NCBI RefSeq assembly: GCF_900109885.1
Contig: NZ_FOBS01000001.1
Span: 124,001-188,000, forward strand
Direction: 5' to 3'
Source: Syntrophus gentianae
GTDB lineage: Bacteria > Desulfobacterota > Syntrophia > Syntrophales > Syntrophaceae
Length of the DNA: 64,000 nt
The translations under genes were made by a program, and so were the position numbers. This document shows, piece by piece, positions 8,598 to 16,889 of this stretch. Below the pieces are notes generated by a model. The model searched no databases, was not told where the DNA came from, and worked only from the letters and a program-made list of their open reading frames with translations. Within the stretch, counting starts at the first letter, position 1. Each line of letters begins with the position of its first letter.

Positions 8598-9326
8598 TTA
8601 CTCCTTTGCCGCCGATGGCTTTATTCGAGAAGGAGAAAATTGGCAAAACAGGCCATAGGCATAAAACAGGATAAAAAGGGCCAGAAAGCACTCCTTAAGT
8701 TCCCCGGCGTCATTGCCGAGCTTGAGCCATGTCGGCATCTCCGACAGAAGATGCTCCCCGATCTTTTCGGGAACGGCCACCAGATTGGCAGACACGGCGA
8801 CAAAGAGGGTGTGCCCGGAGGGGATCAGCCGCTGTAGCATGGGATTCTTCGGCCAGTTTCCTTTAAGGTCAGCCAATAATCCCAACAATCCGCCAATAAC
8901 GGTTCCTATGGACAGGAGCTGCCTCGGCAGCTTGTCAAAGAGAATCTCCCATATTCCCTTCAGATTGTGCAGGTTCGGCTCTTTCTGATCATTCAATGTG
9001 CGCCATGAATCGTCAACACCGTAATGGAAGTAATGATATCCCCAACTGGTTTCTTCCCCCAGAAAATAGAAGGATCCGGCGGCAAGGATCAACAGCCACC
9101 CTTTCTCCCAGAGCGATTCGGCCTTTTTCAGGCACAGCAGGTATAAGAGGAATGCAAGAAGCAGCATGAGATTGGTTGCATTCTCAACCAGGCCGTACTC
9201 CCGATAGAGGTGCACACCGCCCGATAGAGACCTTGCTTTGTCAAGATAGGTGTATACCCAGAAAAAGAGCGTAACCCCATAAACGAACCATGGAGAAAAA
9301 TTCAGTTTCTCCTTCATTGCAAACAC
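8598..9326 (-). CDS. Conserved multi-spanning membrane protein of unknown function
   Basis: I do not recognise a named function. The 242-residue product has about five hydrophobic segments. It has a conserved-looking motif, GEETSWGYHYFHYG, followed about 25 residues later by EPNLHNLKG. That pair (GEE-SWG then NLHN) is typical of a family of uncharacterised bacterial inner-membrane proteins. The conserved acidic, Trp and His residues lie in what should be a loop, so an enzymatic or metal-binding role is possible but unproven. Translation may start at the second Met (residue 4). It lies 4 bp downstream of the LpxL-type acyltransferase gene, so the two are probably co-transcribed and an envelope role is likely. 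Confidence 0.6.
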   Translation of the reverse strand: MFAMKEKLNFSPWFVYGVTLFFWVYTYLDKARSLSGGVHLYREYGLVENATNLMLLLAFLLYLLCLKKAESLWEKGWLLILAAGSFYFLGEETSWGYHYFHYGVDDSWRTLNDQKEPNLHNLKGIWEILFDKLPRQLLSIGTVIGGLLGLLADLKGNWPKNPMLQRLIPSGHTLFVAVSANLVAVPEKIGEHLLSEMPTWLKLGNDAGELKECFLALFILFYAYGLFCQFSPSRIKPSAAKE

Positions 9327-9330
9327 CCCC

Positions 9331-10221
9331 TTAATTCTTAGCTTTCCTTAATTGATGCGGTTTTGTCTTCCACCGTTGATGAATCCAGAACCACTGCTCA
9401 GGGTGTTGCCTGATGATTCCCTCGATCACGCTGGTGTAGCACTGCGTATTCGCCACAATATCCGAATCCATGTCCCCTGTATCGATGATCTCCAGTTCGG
9501 CGCCGATCTGCAGAAGATATCTTCCATCCTCCTGCCGGGTCATGAAGGTAGGCAGGACCGGGGCGCCCGTGCGAAGGACGAGATAGGCCAATCCGGATGA
9601 CGTACAGGCAGGTCTGTTGAAGAACTGGACAAAGCAGCTTTCCTTCCGCGCCCAGTTCTGGTCAATGAGCAGTCCGAGGGTCCCTTTTCCCCCCAGACAC
9701 CTCATCATCGCGAACAGGGCGCGCTTCGCAGAAATGAACCGATTGCCCTTGGATGATCTGACCCAGGAAACGAGATTTTCAACCATGGCGTTATCAAAGG
9801 GTCTATAGAGCACCGTCATGGAGTCTAGTAGAACGGGAAATACAGCCGCCATTAATTCCCAGTTGCCGTAATGACCGGTCAGCATGATCACGCCCTTGTT
9901 TTTCGCCCTGGCCTTGTAATAATTCTCCATCCCCTGAATCTCCATGAGTCTATTGACCCGCTTCTCATTGAGACGGGGAATCTCTGCAAATTCAGCGAGC
10001 AGGATACCGAAGTTCCGGTAAACCCCTTTTGCGATTTTAATGAGTTCATCCATGGATTTTTCCGGAAAGGCATGGTGCAGATTATCGAGAGCAACAAGGC
10101 GTCTGTCCGGAATCAGGTAGTAGACGAAAAGGGCAAGCTGGGAGAAAACGAATCTCCTGACCGGCAGAGGAATGCTCTGCAGCAGGAACAAAACCACGGT
10201 TGTCACCAGGGATTTTTTCAT
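9331..10221 (-). CDS. Lipid A biosynthesis acyltransferase (LpxL/HtrB family)
   Basis: At 296 residues this matches the usual length of lipid A late acyltransferases. An N-terminal hydrophobic segment precedes the catalytic H-x4-E signature, seen as LTGHYGNWELMA near residue 120. Other family blocks are VLYRPFDNAMVE, RGSK-like SSKGNRFISA, GTLGLLIDQNW and, near the C terminus, PEQWFWIHQRWK. It would transfer an acyl chain from acyl-ACP to Kdo-lipid A on the inner face of the cytoplasmic membrane. The window also holds the Kdo transferase gene (around 27-28 kb). An extended -10 promoter-like site lies about 30 bp upstream. Confidence 0.88.
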   Translation of the reverse strand: MKKSLVTTVVLFLLQSIPLPVRRFVFSQLALFVYYLIPDRRLVALDNLHHAFPEKSMDELIKIAKGVYRNFGILLAEFAEIPRLNEKRVNRLMEIQGMENYYKARAKNKGVIMLTGHYGNWELMAAVFPVLLDSMTVLYRPFDNAMVENLVSWVRSSKGNRFISAKRALFAMMRCLGGKGTLGLLIDQNWARKESCFVQFFNRPACTSSGLAYLVLRTGAPVLPTFMTRQEDGRYLLQIGAELEIIDTGDMDSDIVANTQCYTSVIEGIIRQHPEQWFWIHQRWKTKPHQLRKAKN

Positions 10222-10656
10222 TTCCAGATACCCAGCATAAACCTATTAAAATATACCATCGAATCGGGGAGAATAAAACAAAGATGCGGCACGCGACAAG
10301 TTATTCCCATTCTGGCTCACAATATGGCGGCCAAGCAGAGGAAATACCGGTATATGCCGACTTACGCCGAGGAGACGATAAAGAACCCGTGGTAGAGTAT
10401 GCATCGGTATGGAATTGGAATCAACTCTTCCGGACCTTTCCAATTACTGTCCTCCAAATTGCGGTCCATCTATCTTAAATGCTTATTTTTGTCAACCGGA
10501 ACCACGGCACGCAAAAAAAGCACAAGATGTCATCGTTCTATTTTTCACCCAGAAATTTCTGACCTCATCACCAAACCCGTCATTTTATTTTATTGAAAAA
10601 ATTGGTCTTGCTGTGCTAAGAGGGGTCACGATTCTGAGGCATATTGGGGTTTAAAG
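10222..10656. other. Divergent intergenic region without a supported gene
   Basis: This 435-bp stretch separates the leftward acyltransferase and the rightward acyl-CoA ligase-like gene. It is relatively AT-rich. Short open frames occur here, but they lack family motifs and convincing start signals, so I call no gene. On the minus strand, TGGTATATT (complement of 10250-10258) is a good extended -10 element for the acyltransferase gene. No clear -35 match accompanies it. No convincing promoter was found for the rightward gene. Confidence 0.5.
10250..10258 (-). promoter_or_regulatory. Possible extended -10 promoter element for the lipid A acyltransferase gene
   Basis: Read on the minus strand, this is TGGTATATT, a TGn followed by a hexamer with five of six matches to TATAAT, about 30 bp before the acyltransferase start codon. 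The -35 region is poor, as is common for extended -10 promoters. This is a pattern call only. Confidence 0.35.
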
Positions 10657-12138
10657 ATGAATTTAGGACAGATGCTGGAAGAGACCTGTCATCGTGATCC
10701 GGACCGCCTTGCGATCTCTTCCGAAGAACGGCGGATGACCTATGCGGATTTGAATGCGGCAGTCAACGCCCTGGGTAACGCCCTGAAGAACCGGGGCGTG
10801 GGGAAAAACGACAAGATCGCCATTGTTCTGCACAACTGTCCCGAGTTTGTCATCGTCTATTTTGCCGCTCAGAAGATCGGCGCCGTAGCGGTAACGATCA
10901 ACACGGCGTCAACGGTTCACGAGATCCAATATCTTCTGAGTGACAGCGATGCGACGACCCTCATCACTACGACCTCCTGTGCCGTCCGCTTTGAACCGAT
11001 CCTGAAGAATGTTCCTCTCTGCCGGCATCTGATTGTCACCGACAAGGTGGAGGATGCCCAGCTCTCTGCACCGGCTTTCGTTTCCTTCTGGGCGCTGATC
11101 GAAAATTCTTCCACGACTCTGGAAATCCCGGAGCTGGCCGATGACGATCCCGCCGTCATGATTTACACCTCCGGCCTTACGGGAAGACCCCTGGGGGCCA
11201 TGTTGACTCAGCGCAATCTCGTCTCACAGTCCGCCCTGCTGGGAAATCTGTGTCATGTCAACCATTCCGATCTGGGCCTCTCGGTCATTCCTCTGTTTCA
11301 TTCTTTCGGTGCGGTCGCCAACATGCTGGGCGCCATTCGTGTCGGAGCGGGCCTTGTTCTGATCGATCATTTCAATCTCGACGAAATTTTTTCGATCATC
11401 TGCCGGGAGAAGGTATCGTTTATCGCCGCCGTACCGCGTGTGTTCCTGGGGATGCTCCTTTACGATGAAGCGGACCGTTATGATATCCGTTCCCTGAAAT
11501 TCTGCATCACCGGCGGGGCATCGATGCCGCCGCAGTACATTCCCGAATTCAACGGGAAGTTCCACACAACCCTTGTCGAAGGGTACGGTTTAACCGAATC
11601 CTCACCGGTCTGTACCCTCTGCCGACCCGATGGCCCTCAAAAACCCGGCTCCATCGGAACCGCAATCCCCGGCGTGGAAATTCGCATCGTCAACGAACAG
11701 GGCGAGGATTGTCCGCCAGGGGAAGTCGGCGAAATGGTCCTTCGCGGGGAAAATTTGATGAAGGGCTATTACAAAAATGAGGCGGAAACCGGGAGCGTGA
11801 TTGTGAACGGCTGGCTTTTTACCGGTGATCTCGCCTATCGAGATCCCGATGGGTTCTTTTTCCTCACCGGCCGAAAGAAGCGGATGATCATCACCAGCGG
11901 CTTTAACGTCTATCCCCGCGAGGTTGAGATGGTCCTGGAAAATCATCCCGCCGTTCTGGCCGCTCGGGTTGAGAGCAAGCCGAATCTGCTGCGGGGAGAA
12001 ATTGTCAAGGCTTTCATCGTCCGAGATCCCGCCATCCAAATCGACAATAAACAGATTCTCCGGCATTGCCGGACCTACCTCTCTGCCTACAAGGTGCCAC
12101 GGGAGGTCGAATTTGTGGAATCCCTCCCGGAACCTTAA
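10657..12138 (+). CDS. AMP-binding acyl-CoA synthetase-like protein with altered catalytic motifs
   Basis: The 493 residues cover the ANL (acyl/aryl-CoA ligase) fold. Conserved parts include the A5 motif GYGLTESSP near residue 310, and TGDLAYRDPDGFFFLTGRKK with ITSGFNVYPREVE before the C-terminal domain. Two key parts are abnormal. The phosphate-binding loop reads YTSGLTGRPLGA, where the family normally has Thr and Lys at the two Leu positions. The protein also ends at ESLPEP, just before the usual LPK-x-GK segment that carries the adenylation lysine. The neighbour downstream is a thiolase, with a 51-bp gap and its own ribosome binding site, suggesting fatty acid metabolism. Activity as a normal ligase is doubtful. 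Confidence 0.78.
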   Translation: MNLGQMLEETCHRDPDRLAISSEERRMTYADLNAAVNALGNALKNRGVGKNDKIAIVLHNCPEFVIVYFAAQKIGAVAVTINTASTVHEIQYLLSDSDATTLITTTSCAVRFEPILKNVPLCRHLIVTDKVEDAQLSAPAFVSFWALIENSSTTLEIPELADDDPAVMIYTSGLTGRPLGAMLTQRNLVSQSALLGNLCHVNHSDLGLSVIPLFHSFGAVANMLGAIRVGAGLVLIDHFNLDEIFSIICREKVSFIAAVPRVFLGMLLYDEADRYDIRSLKFCITGGASMPPQYIPEFNGKFHTTLVEGYGLTESSPVCTLCRPDGPQKPGSIGTAIPGVEIRIVNEQGEDCPPGEVGEMVLRGENLMKGYYKNEAETGSVIVNGWLFTGDLAYRDPDGFFFLTGRKKRMIITSGFNVYPREVEMVLENHPAVLAARVESKPNLLRGEIVKAFIVRDPAIQIDNKQILRHCRTYLSAYKVPREVEFVESLPEP

Positions 12139-12189
12139 AGATTTTGCATTACCAAAATTCAGAACTTAACATCCAGAAAGGAGATTAAC

Positions 12190-13482
12190 ATGAAAGATGT
12201 TGTCATCGTAAGCGGCGCCAGAACCGCCGTGGGAGCTTTTGGTGGTTCATTGAAAGGCGTGAGAGTCACGGATCTTGGCGCACTGGTCATCAAGGAGGCC
12301 ATCAAGAGAGCTGGATTGCGGCCGGCCATCAGCGACGCTGTCAAATCCTGCCGTTGCGATACCTTCGGCGATTTCGACATGACCGATATCAACAAGAAGT
12401 ATTATGATTACGATTCATCTCTGAACCCCGTCTATTTCGACGAATGCATCATGGGGAACTGCCTCACGGCCGCCCTGGGACAGAATCCCGGCCGCCAGGC
12501 CAGCATCTATGCCGGTCTGCCCGAGGAAACGAACACGATCACCGTCAACAAGGTCTGCGCCTCCGGTATGAAGGCCATTGTCCTGGCGGCCCAGGTCATC
12601 AAGGCCGGCGACGCCGACATCATGGTGGCCGGCGGCATGGAAAACATGAGCAATGTCCCCTATGCCCTTCCCGATGCCCGCTGGGGATACCGGATGAGCA
12701 TGCCCACGGGTTCCATTATCGACCTCATGGTCCATGACGGCCTCTGGGAAATCTTCAACGGCTATCACATGGGATTAACAGCAGAGAATATCGCCGCCCG
12801 CTATGGCATCAGCCGTCAGGCCCAGGATGAGCTGGCCCTCATGAGCCATCAGCGCGCCCGCGCAGCCATTACCAGCGGCGCGGTTGCCGATGAGATCATC
12901 CCCGTTCCGCTGCCCACGAAGAAAGGTGCCGCCCCGCAGTTCTTCTCCGTGGACGAACGCCCCATGGACACCAGCCTCGAAAAGATGGCCAAACTGGCCA
13001 CCGTCTTCAAGAAGGATGGAACCGTCACGGCGGGAAACGCCTCCGGCATCAACGACGGCGCAGCAGCCGTTGTCGTGATGAGCGCCGACAAGGCCAAGGA
13101 ACTTGGTCTCAAACCCCTGGCAAAGATCAAGGGGTACGCCTCCGGCGGCGTCGATCCGGCGTACATGGGTCTCGGCCCGATTCCGGCAACCCGCAAGGTC
13201 TTCAAGCAGCTTGGCCTGACCATGAAGGATATCGACGTTATCGAGCTGAACGAGGCCTTCGCTTCCCAGGCCCTGGGCTGCGTCCAGGAGCTGGGCGTGG
13301 ATATGGACAAGTGCAATCAAAACGGCAGCGGTATCTCCATCGGACATCCCGTCGGCTGCACCGGCGCCCGGATCACTTACAGTCTGGCCATGCAGCTCCA
13401 GAAAAAGGATGCAAACCTCGGTCTGGCAACGCTCTGCATCGGCGGCGGGCAGGGGATGGCCATCGTCCTGGAGAGAGTGTAA
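12190..13482 (+). CDS. Acetyl-CoA C-acetyltransferase (thiolase)
   Basis: This is a thiolase-fold enzyme that condenses or cleaves acetoacetyl-CoA or longer 3-ketoacyl-CoA. The nucleophilic Cys is in [10 protein letters not shown] (about residue 123), the asparagine/His region in ELNEAFASQ, the catalytic His in [10 protein letters not shown], and the second Cys in [10 protein letters not shown]. The 430-residue length exceeds the usual 390 or so because of an insertion around residues 50-85, rich in Cys, Asp and Tyr, before the normal MGN-type segment. A good ribosome binding site, GAAAGGAG, precedes the ATG. It follows an acyl-CoA ligase-like gene and ends before a strong terminator. Confidence 0.9.
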   Translation: MKDVVIVSGARTAVGAFGGSLKGVRVTDLGALVIKEAIKRAGLRPAISDAVKSCRCDTFGDFDMTDINKKYYDYDSSLNPVYFDECIMGNCLTAALGQNPGRQASIYAGLPEETNTITVNKVCASGMKAIVLAAQVIKAGDADIMVAGGMENMSNVPYALPDARWGYRMSMPTGSIIDLMVHDGLWEIFNGYHMGLTAENIAARYGISRQAQDELALMSHQRARAAITSGAVADEIIPVPLPTKKGAAPQFFSVDERPMDTSLEKMAKLATVFKKDGTVTAGNASGINDGAAAVVVMSADKAKELGLKPLAKIKGYASGGVDPAYMGLGPIPATRKVFKQLGLTMKDIDVIELNEAFASQALGCVQELGVDMDKCNQNGSGISIGHPVGCTGARITYSLAMQLQKKDANLGLATLCIGGGQGMAIVLERV

Positions 13483-13544
13483 TTTGAGTTTATAACTTGG
13501 AATAAGAACGATTGCTCAACGATTAAATGAAGTGTAAAATTTAA

Positions 13545-13583
13545 TGCAGGGGTGGAGGTTTGTCAGGCCGCCCCTGCATTTTA
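13545..13583 (+). terminator. Rho-independent terminator after the thiolase gene
   Basis: TGCAGGGGTGG at 13545-13555 pairs with CCGCCCCTGCA at 13568-13578, with one G-T pair, a 12-base loop, and a following TTTT. It lies between the thiolase stop and the ribosome binding site of the phosphoglycerate mutase gene. Confidence 0.65.
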
Positions 13584-13600
13584 ACTTTCAGGAGAAGCCC

Positions 13601-14809
13601 ATGAGTTCCCAATGGATGGATAAGCTGGTCATTCCCAGTCAGGCAAAAATGGTTTTTTTGATCATGGATGGTTTGGGTGGACTGCCCATGGAAGGTAAAC
13701 CGGGAACGGAGTTGGAAACGGCGATCACGCCTCATCTGGACGCCCTCGCCAGGGGAGGGGTGTGCGGCCTCCTGGATCCCATCGCCCCCGGTATTACGCC
13801 GGGCAGTGGACCGGCCCATTTTGCCCTTTTCGGTTACGATCCGGTCGACAACAACGTGGGGCGTGGACTTCTCTCCGCCGCCGGCCTCGATTTTCCCATG
13901 ACCGAGCGGGATCTCTTCATGCGGGTCAATTTCGCCACGGTGGATTCCGAAGGCCGGGTCACAGACCGCCGGGCGGGCCGTATCGATACGGAAACCAACG
14001 AGCGACTCTGCCGAAAGCTGGCCGAGGGCATTCGTCCCGCCTCCGGAACGGAAGTTTTTTTTGCCACGGAAAAGGAACACCGGGCCTTGATTGTGCTGCG
14101 AGGGGACAACCTTCGCGAGGAAATTGCGGAAACCGATCCCCAGAAAACCGGACTGCCGCCCCTGTCTCCGAAAGCGCTGATTCCGGAAGCTGCAGGAACG
14201 GCAAACCAACTGACAGACCTGCTGAATCAGGCCCGGACCGTTCTGGCGGATGAACCCAAGGCGAACATGATGCTTCTGCGGGGATATTCCCGGTATCATC
14301 GTTTTGAACCCATGTCGGAGCGATTCGGCCTTTCTCCCCTGGCCATCGCGAGCTATCCCATGTACCGCGGCATTTCCCGTCTTTTGGGAATGACGGTTCA
14401 TGCCCCGACATCCACCTTGGAGGAAGAGATTGCAGCCCTGGAAACAGCTTGGCCGGATTACGATTTTTTCTTCGTGCATGTCAAACCGACGGACTCCCGG
14501 GGAGAGGACGGCGATTTTGACGCCAAAGTGAAAGCCATCGAAACGGTGGACGCCCTTATTCCCAGAATTACGGCCCTTTCGCCGGACGTCCTGGTTGTCA
14601 CCGGCGATCACTCCACCCCAGCGGCCCTGGCCTCGCACAGTTGGCATCCCGTCCCTGTGGTTCTTTCCGCAAAGACCTGCCGGCCCGACCGGGCGGAGCG
14701 CTTCGGCGAAGGGGATTGCCTTTTCGGGGGCCTGGGAAGAATGTCCATGTCGTCCCTGATGACTGTTGCCCTGGCCCACGCGGGACGCCTAACCAAATTC
14801 GGGGCCTGA
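13601..14809 (+). CDS. apgM: Archaeal-type cofactor-independent phosphoglycerate mutase
   Basis: This protein belongs to the alkaline-phosphatase-superfamily aPGM group and would interconvert 2- and 3-phosphoglycerate in glycolysis and gluconeogenesis. Key blocks are VFLIMDGLGG (metal-binding Asp) at the N terminus, TPGSGPAHFALFGYDP with the phosphoryl-accepting Ser, and, near the C terminus, VHVKPTDSRGEDGD and VVTGDHSTP with metal ligands. I start it at ATG 13601 because CAGGAG lies 6 bp upstream and the longer frame from 13544 runs through the terminator hairpin. The length, 402 residues, is normal for the family. It is convergent with an acyl-CoA ligase gene, separated by a 114-bp repeat. 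Confidence 0.88.
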   Translation: MSSQWMDKLVIPSQAKMVFLIMDGLGGLPMEGKPGTELETAITPHLDALARGGVCGLLDPIAPGITPGSGPAHFALFGYDPVDNNVGRGLLSAAGLDFPMTERDLFMRVNFATVDSEGRVTDRRAGRIDTETNERLCRKLAEGIRPASGTEVFFATEKEHRALIVLRGDNLREEIAETDPQKTGLPPLSPKALIPEAAGTANQLTDLLNQARTVLADEPKANMMLLRGYSRYHRFEPMSERFGLSPLAIASYPMYRGISRLLGMTVHAPTSTLEEEIAALETAWPDYDFFFVHVKPTDSRGEDGDFDAKVKAIETVDALIPRITALSPDVLVVTGDHSTPAALASHSWHPVPVVLSAKTCRPDRAERFGEGDCLFGGLGRMSMSSLMTVALAHAGRLTKFGA

Positions 14810-14814
14810 TATCG

Positions 14815-14928
14815 AGTTGCCTTCATTCGCCTAACTGCGTTGGCTTCGTCGTCGGCTCCTCGATGTATCATTTATACGGCTGCGTTGCCTCCTCCTTGCC
14901 GCCTTGTTATCCTTTTGAATCCAACTCA
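14815..14928. repeat. 114-bp dispersed repeat, copy 1
   Basis: This stretch is about 91% identical (104 of 114 aligned positions by eye) to 52604-52717, in the same orientation. Both copies lie in noncoding gaps. The ends are imperfect inverted repeats: GAGTTG with CATTC at the left edge against GAAT-x-CAACTC at the right edge. An internal GTATCATTTATAC is also nearly palindromic. It therefore looks like a small REP/MITE-like element, here between convergent apgM and acyl-CoA ligase genes. It has no T-run of a terminator. Confidence 0.8.
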
Positions 14929-14942
14929 GTCGGAGATAGGCT

Positions 14943-16637
14943 CTAGACCTTCTTTGCTTCGGCGTCGCGCAGCGCACGGCGCAGCGTTTTTCCGACGATG
15001 GATTTCGGCAGTTCCCCGCGGAATTCCACAAGGGATGGACATTTGTAAGCGGCAAGTTTGGCTCGGCAATAGTCCAGCAAATCCCCTTCGGTGACGCTCT
15101 GACCCTCCTTGAGGACAACAAAGACCTTGACCTTTTCCCCCTTTATCTCGTCGGGGACTCCCACGGCACAGACCTCCGCGACCTTCGGATGGCTGGTCAA
15201 CACCTCCTCGATTTCCGTGGGATAAATGTTATATCCCCCGGACAGGATGAGATCCTTTTTCCGGTCCACCAGAAAGACATACCCATCATCATCCATGACG
15301 GCGATATCCCCCGTAAAGCACCATCCGTCCCTCAGGACTTGAGCGGTTTCCTCCGGCCGCCCCTTGTAGCCTTTCATGACCTGAGGCCCTGAAATAATCA
15401 GTTCTCCTCGCTTCCCCAGCGGGACATCCGCCATCCCATTGTCCGAATCTACAATGCGGCAGAGGGTGTCGGAAATGGGCACTCCCACACTTCCCGGCTT
15501 GCGTTTCTTCCTCCCCTCAAAGGGATTGATGAGAGTCACCGGACTGGTCTCCGTCATTCCGTAACCCTCGACGATTGTCACACCGGCCCTATTTTCAAAA
15601 TCCCGGAGCAGGTCTTGCGAAAGGGGCGCACCGCCGGAGAAGGCCCCCTTCAGGCAGCTCATGTCAGTCTTTCCGAAATCAGGGTCTCTCAGCATCCCGG
15701 CAAACATGGCCGGAACAAGGGGGGCAAAAGTCGGACGATACTTCCGTATGGCTTCCAGAATGGACCCTGATTTAGGCCTGGGGAGAAGAATTTGAGACCA
15801 TCCCTTATAGATGGAAAGATTCATGGCCGTTGTCATGCCGAAGGCATGAAAATAGGGAAGAGCACCCAGCATGGTTTCTCCCCCACTTTTGAACTGAGGG
15901 AACCACGCGGCACATTGCTGCACCTGCCGGCTGAGATTGGCATGGGTCAATTCCACGCCCTTTGGAAGTCCCGTCGTTCCTCCCGTATAGGCATACACGG
16001 CCACATCCTTTAAATTCGATGTCCTCCCAGCCAACGGAGCCGTGGCATGGCGAAGGCTCTTTTTCCAGGAAACCACACCGGATGCCGGCTTTACCGGAGC
16101 AGAGAGTTTTTTCCACCGCGCAAAAAGCCGGAAGAAGAGATTTTCTGGAAAGGGCAGATAATCGCCCAGAGAGGCAATCACAATCATCCGAATCTTTGTC
16201 TTTTTTTTCAGGTCAATCACCCGGTTTCCAAACAAATCCAAGGCAATCACCGCTGATGCTTCAGAATCGGCAAGCTGGTATTCCAGTTCCCGGTCCGTAT
16301 AAAGCGGATTGTGCATGACCACGATTCCACCCATCCGCAGGACGGCATAATAAGCAACTACGAGAGGGATGCAATTGGGCAGGAGGAGCGCCACCGCTTC
16401 CCCCCTGCCTATCCCTGAACGCACCAGGAAACCGGATAAATGTTCAATCTCTTCCTGGAGCTGCCGATAATTCATGCGATATCCCTGGTAAATCAGAGCC
16501 GCCGCATCGGAATTCTCCGCTGCTCTCACCTGGAGAATATCGGGCAGGGAAATTTCCTCGTAGGTTAAATGTTCCTGCACTCCCCTCTCATAGGATTGGA
16601 GCCAGGGTTTATCGGAATATCGGATGTGCTCTCCCAA
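14943..16637 (-). CDS. Long-chain fatty acid-CoA ligase (FadD-like)
   Basis: The 564-residue protein is a complete AMP-forming acyl-CoA ligase. It has an N-terminal extension typical of FadD (DKPWLQSYE), the phosphate loop YTGGTTGLPKGVELTH near residue 220, the A5 motif GYGMTETSP, the hinge region TGDIAVMDDDGYVFLVDRKK with SGGYNIYPTEIEE, and the catalytic lysine segment LPKSIVGKTLRR at the C terminus. It activates fatty acids to CoA thioesters at ATP expense in the cytoplasm or at the inner membrane. All catalytic residues are intact, unlike the ligase-like protein at 10657-12138. It appears to be a single transcription unit, with a strong terminator of the next operon 108 bp upstream of its start. 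Confidence 0.92.
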   Translation of the reverse strand: MGEHIRYSDKPWLQSYERGVQEHLTYEEISLPDILQVRAAENSDAAALIYQGYRMNYRQLQEEIEHLSGFLVRSGIGRGEAVALLLPNCIPLVVAYYAVLRMGGIVVMHNPLYTDRELEYQLADSEASAVIALDLFGNRVIDLKKKTKIRMIVIASLGDYLPFPENLFFRLFARWKKLSAPVKPASGVVSWKKSLRHATAPLAGRTSNLKDVAVYAYTGGTTGLPKGVELTHANLSRQVQQCAAWFPQFKSGGETMLGALPYFHAFGMTTAMNLSIYKGWSQILLPRPKSGSILEAIRKYRPTFAPLVPAMFAGMLRDPDFGKTDMSCLKGAFSGGAPLSQDLLRDFENRAGVTIVEGYGMTETSPVTLINPFEGRKKRKPGSVGVPISDTLCRIVDSDNGMADVPLGKRGELIISGPQVMKGYKGRPEETAQVLRDGWCFTGDIAVMDDDGYVFLVDRKKDLILSGGYNIYPTEIEEVLTSHPKVAEVCAVGVPDEIKGEKVKVFVVLKEGQSVTEGDLLDYCRAKLAAYKCPSLVEFRGELPKSIVGKTLRRALRDAEAKKV

Positions 16638-16744
16638 CGTCTCTCCCTTTTTTGAAGCGCTTCATTCCCGAATCTCTTCTGGCTTTTCCAGGGTAACAAA
16701 ACGCATTATCTTGCTTTTACCCTATCCCGGATTCCATGTCATCG

Positions 16745-16782
16745 AAAAAAAGCCCCTGCCTTTTCAAAGGCAGGGGCTTTTC
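16745..16782 (-). terminator. Strong Rho-independent terminator of the etf/EMO operon
   Basis: A perfect 16-bp stem (16748-16763 with 16766-16781) encloses a 2-base loop. Read leftward it is followed by seven T residues (complement of 16745-16751), so it should stop transcription coming from the EMO-type gene. Read rightward there are only four T residues. Confidence 0.85.
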
Positions 16783-16889
16783 CATATCCTTTATTCCTCA
16801 TTTCCGCAACCATTCACGATTGTGGTCGATTTAGAGGAATCAAGTCTTTATTTATTTTAAACTTTCTGAACCTTTCACCGATCTCTCGA

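Noticed and set aside
10409-10654. Small open frame just before the acyl-CoA ligase-like gene
   Set aside because: It has no motif or ribosome binding site and an odd composition; better seen as noncoding leader.
13541-14779. 412-codon open frame on the - strand
   Set aside because: It is antisense to apgM, which has intact motifs; the frame lacks motifs and a convincing start signal.
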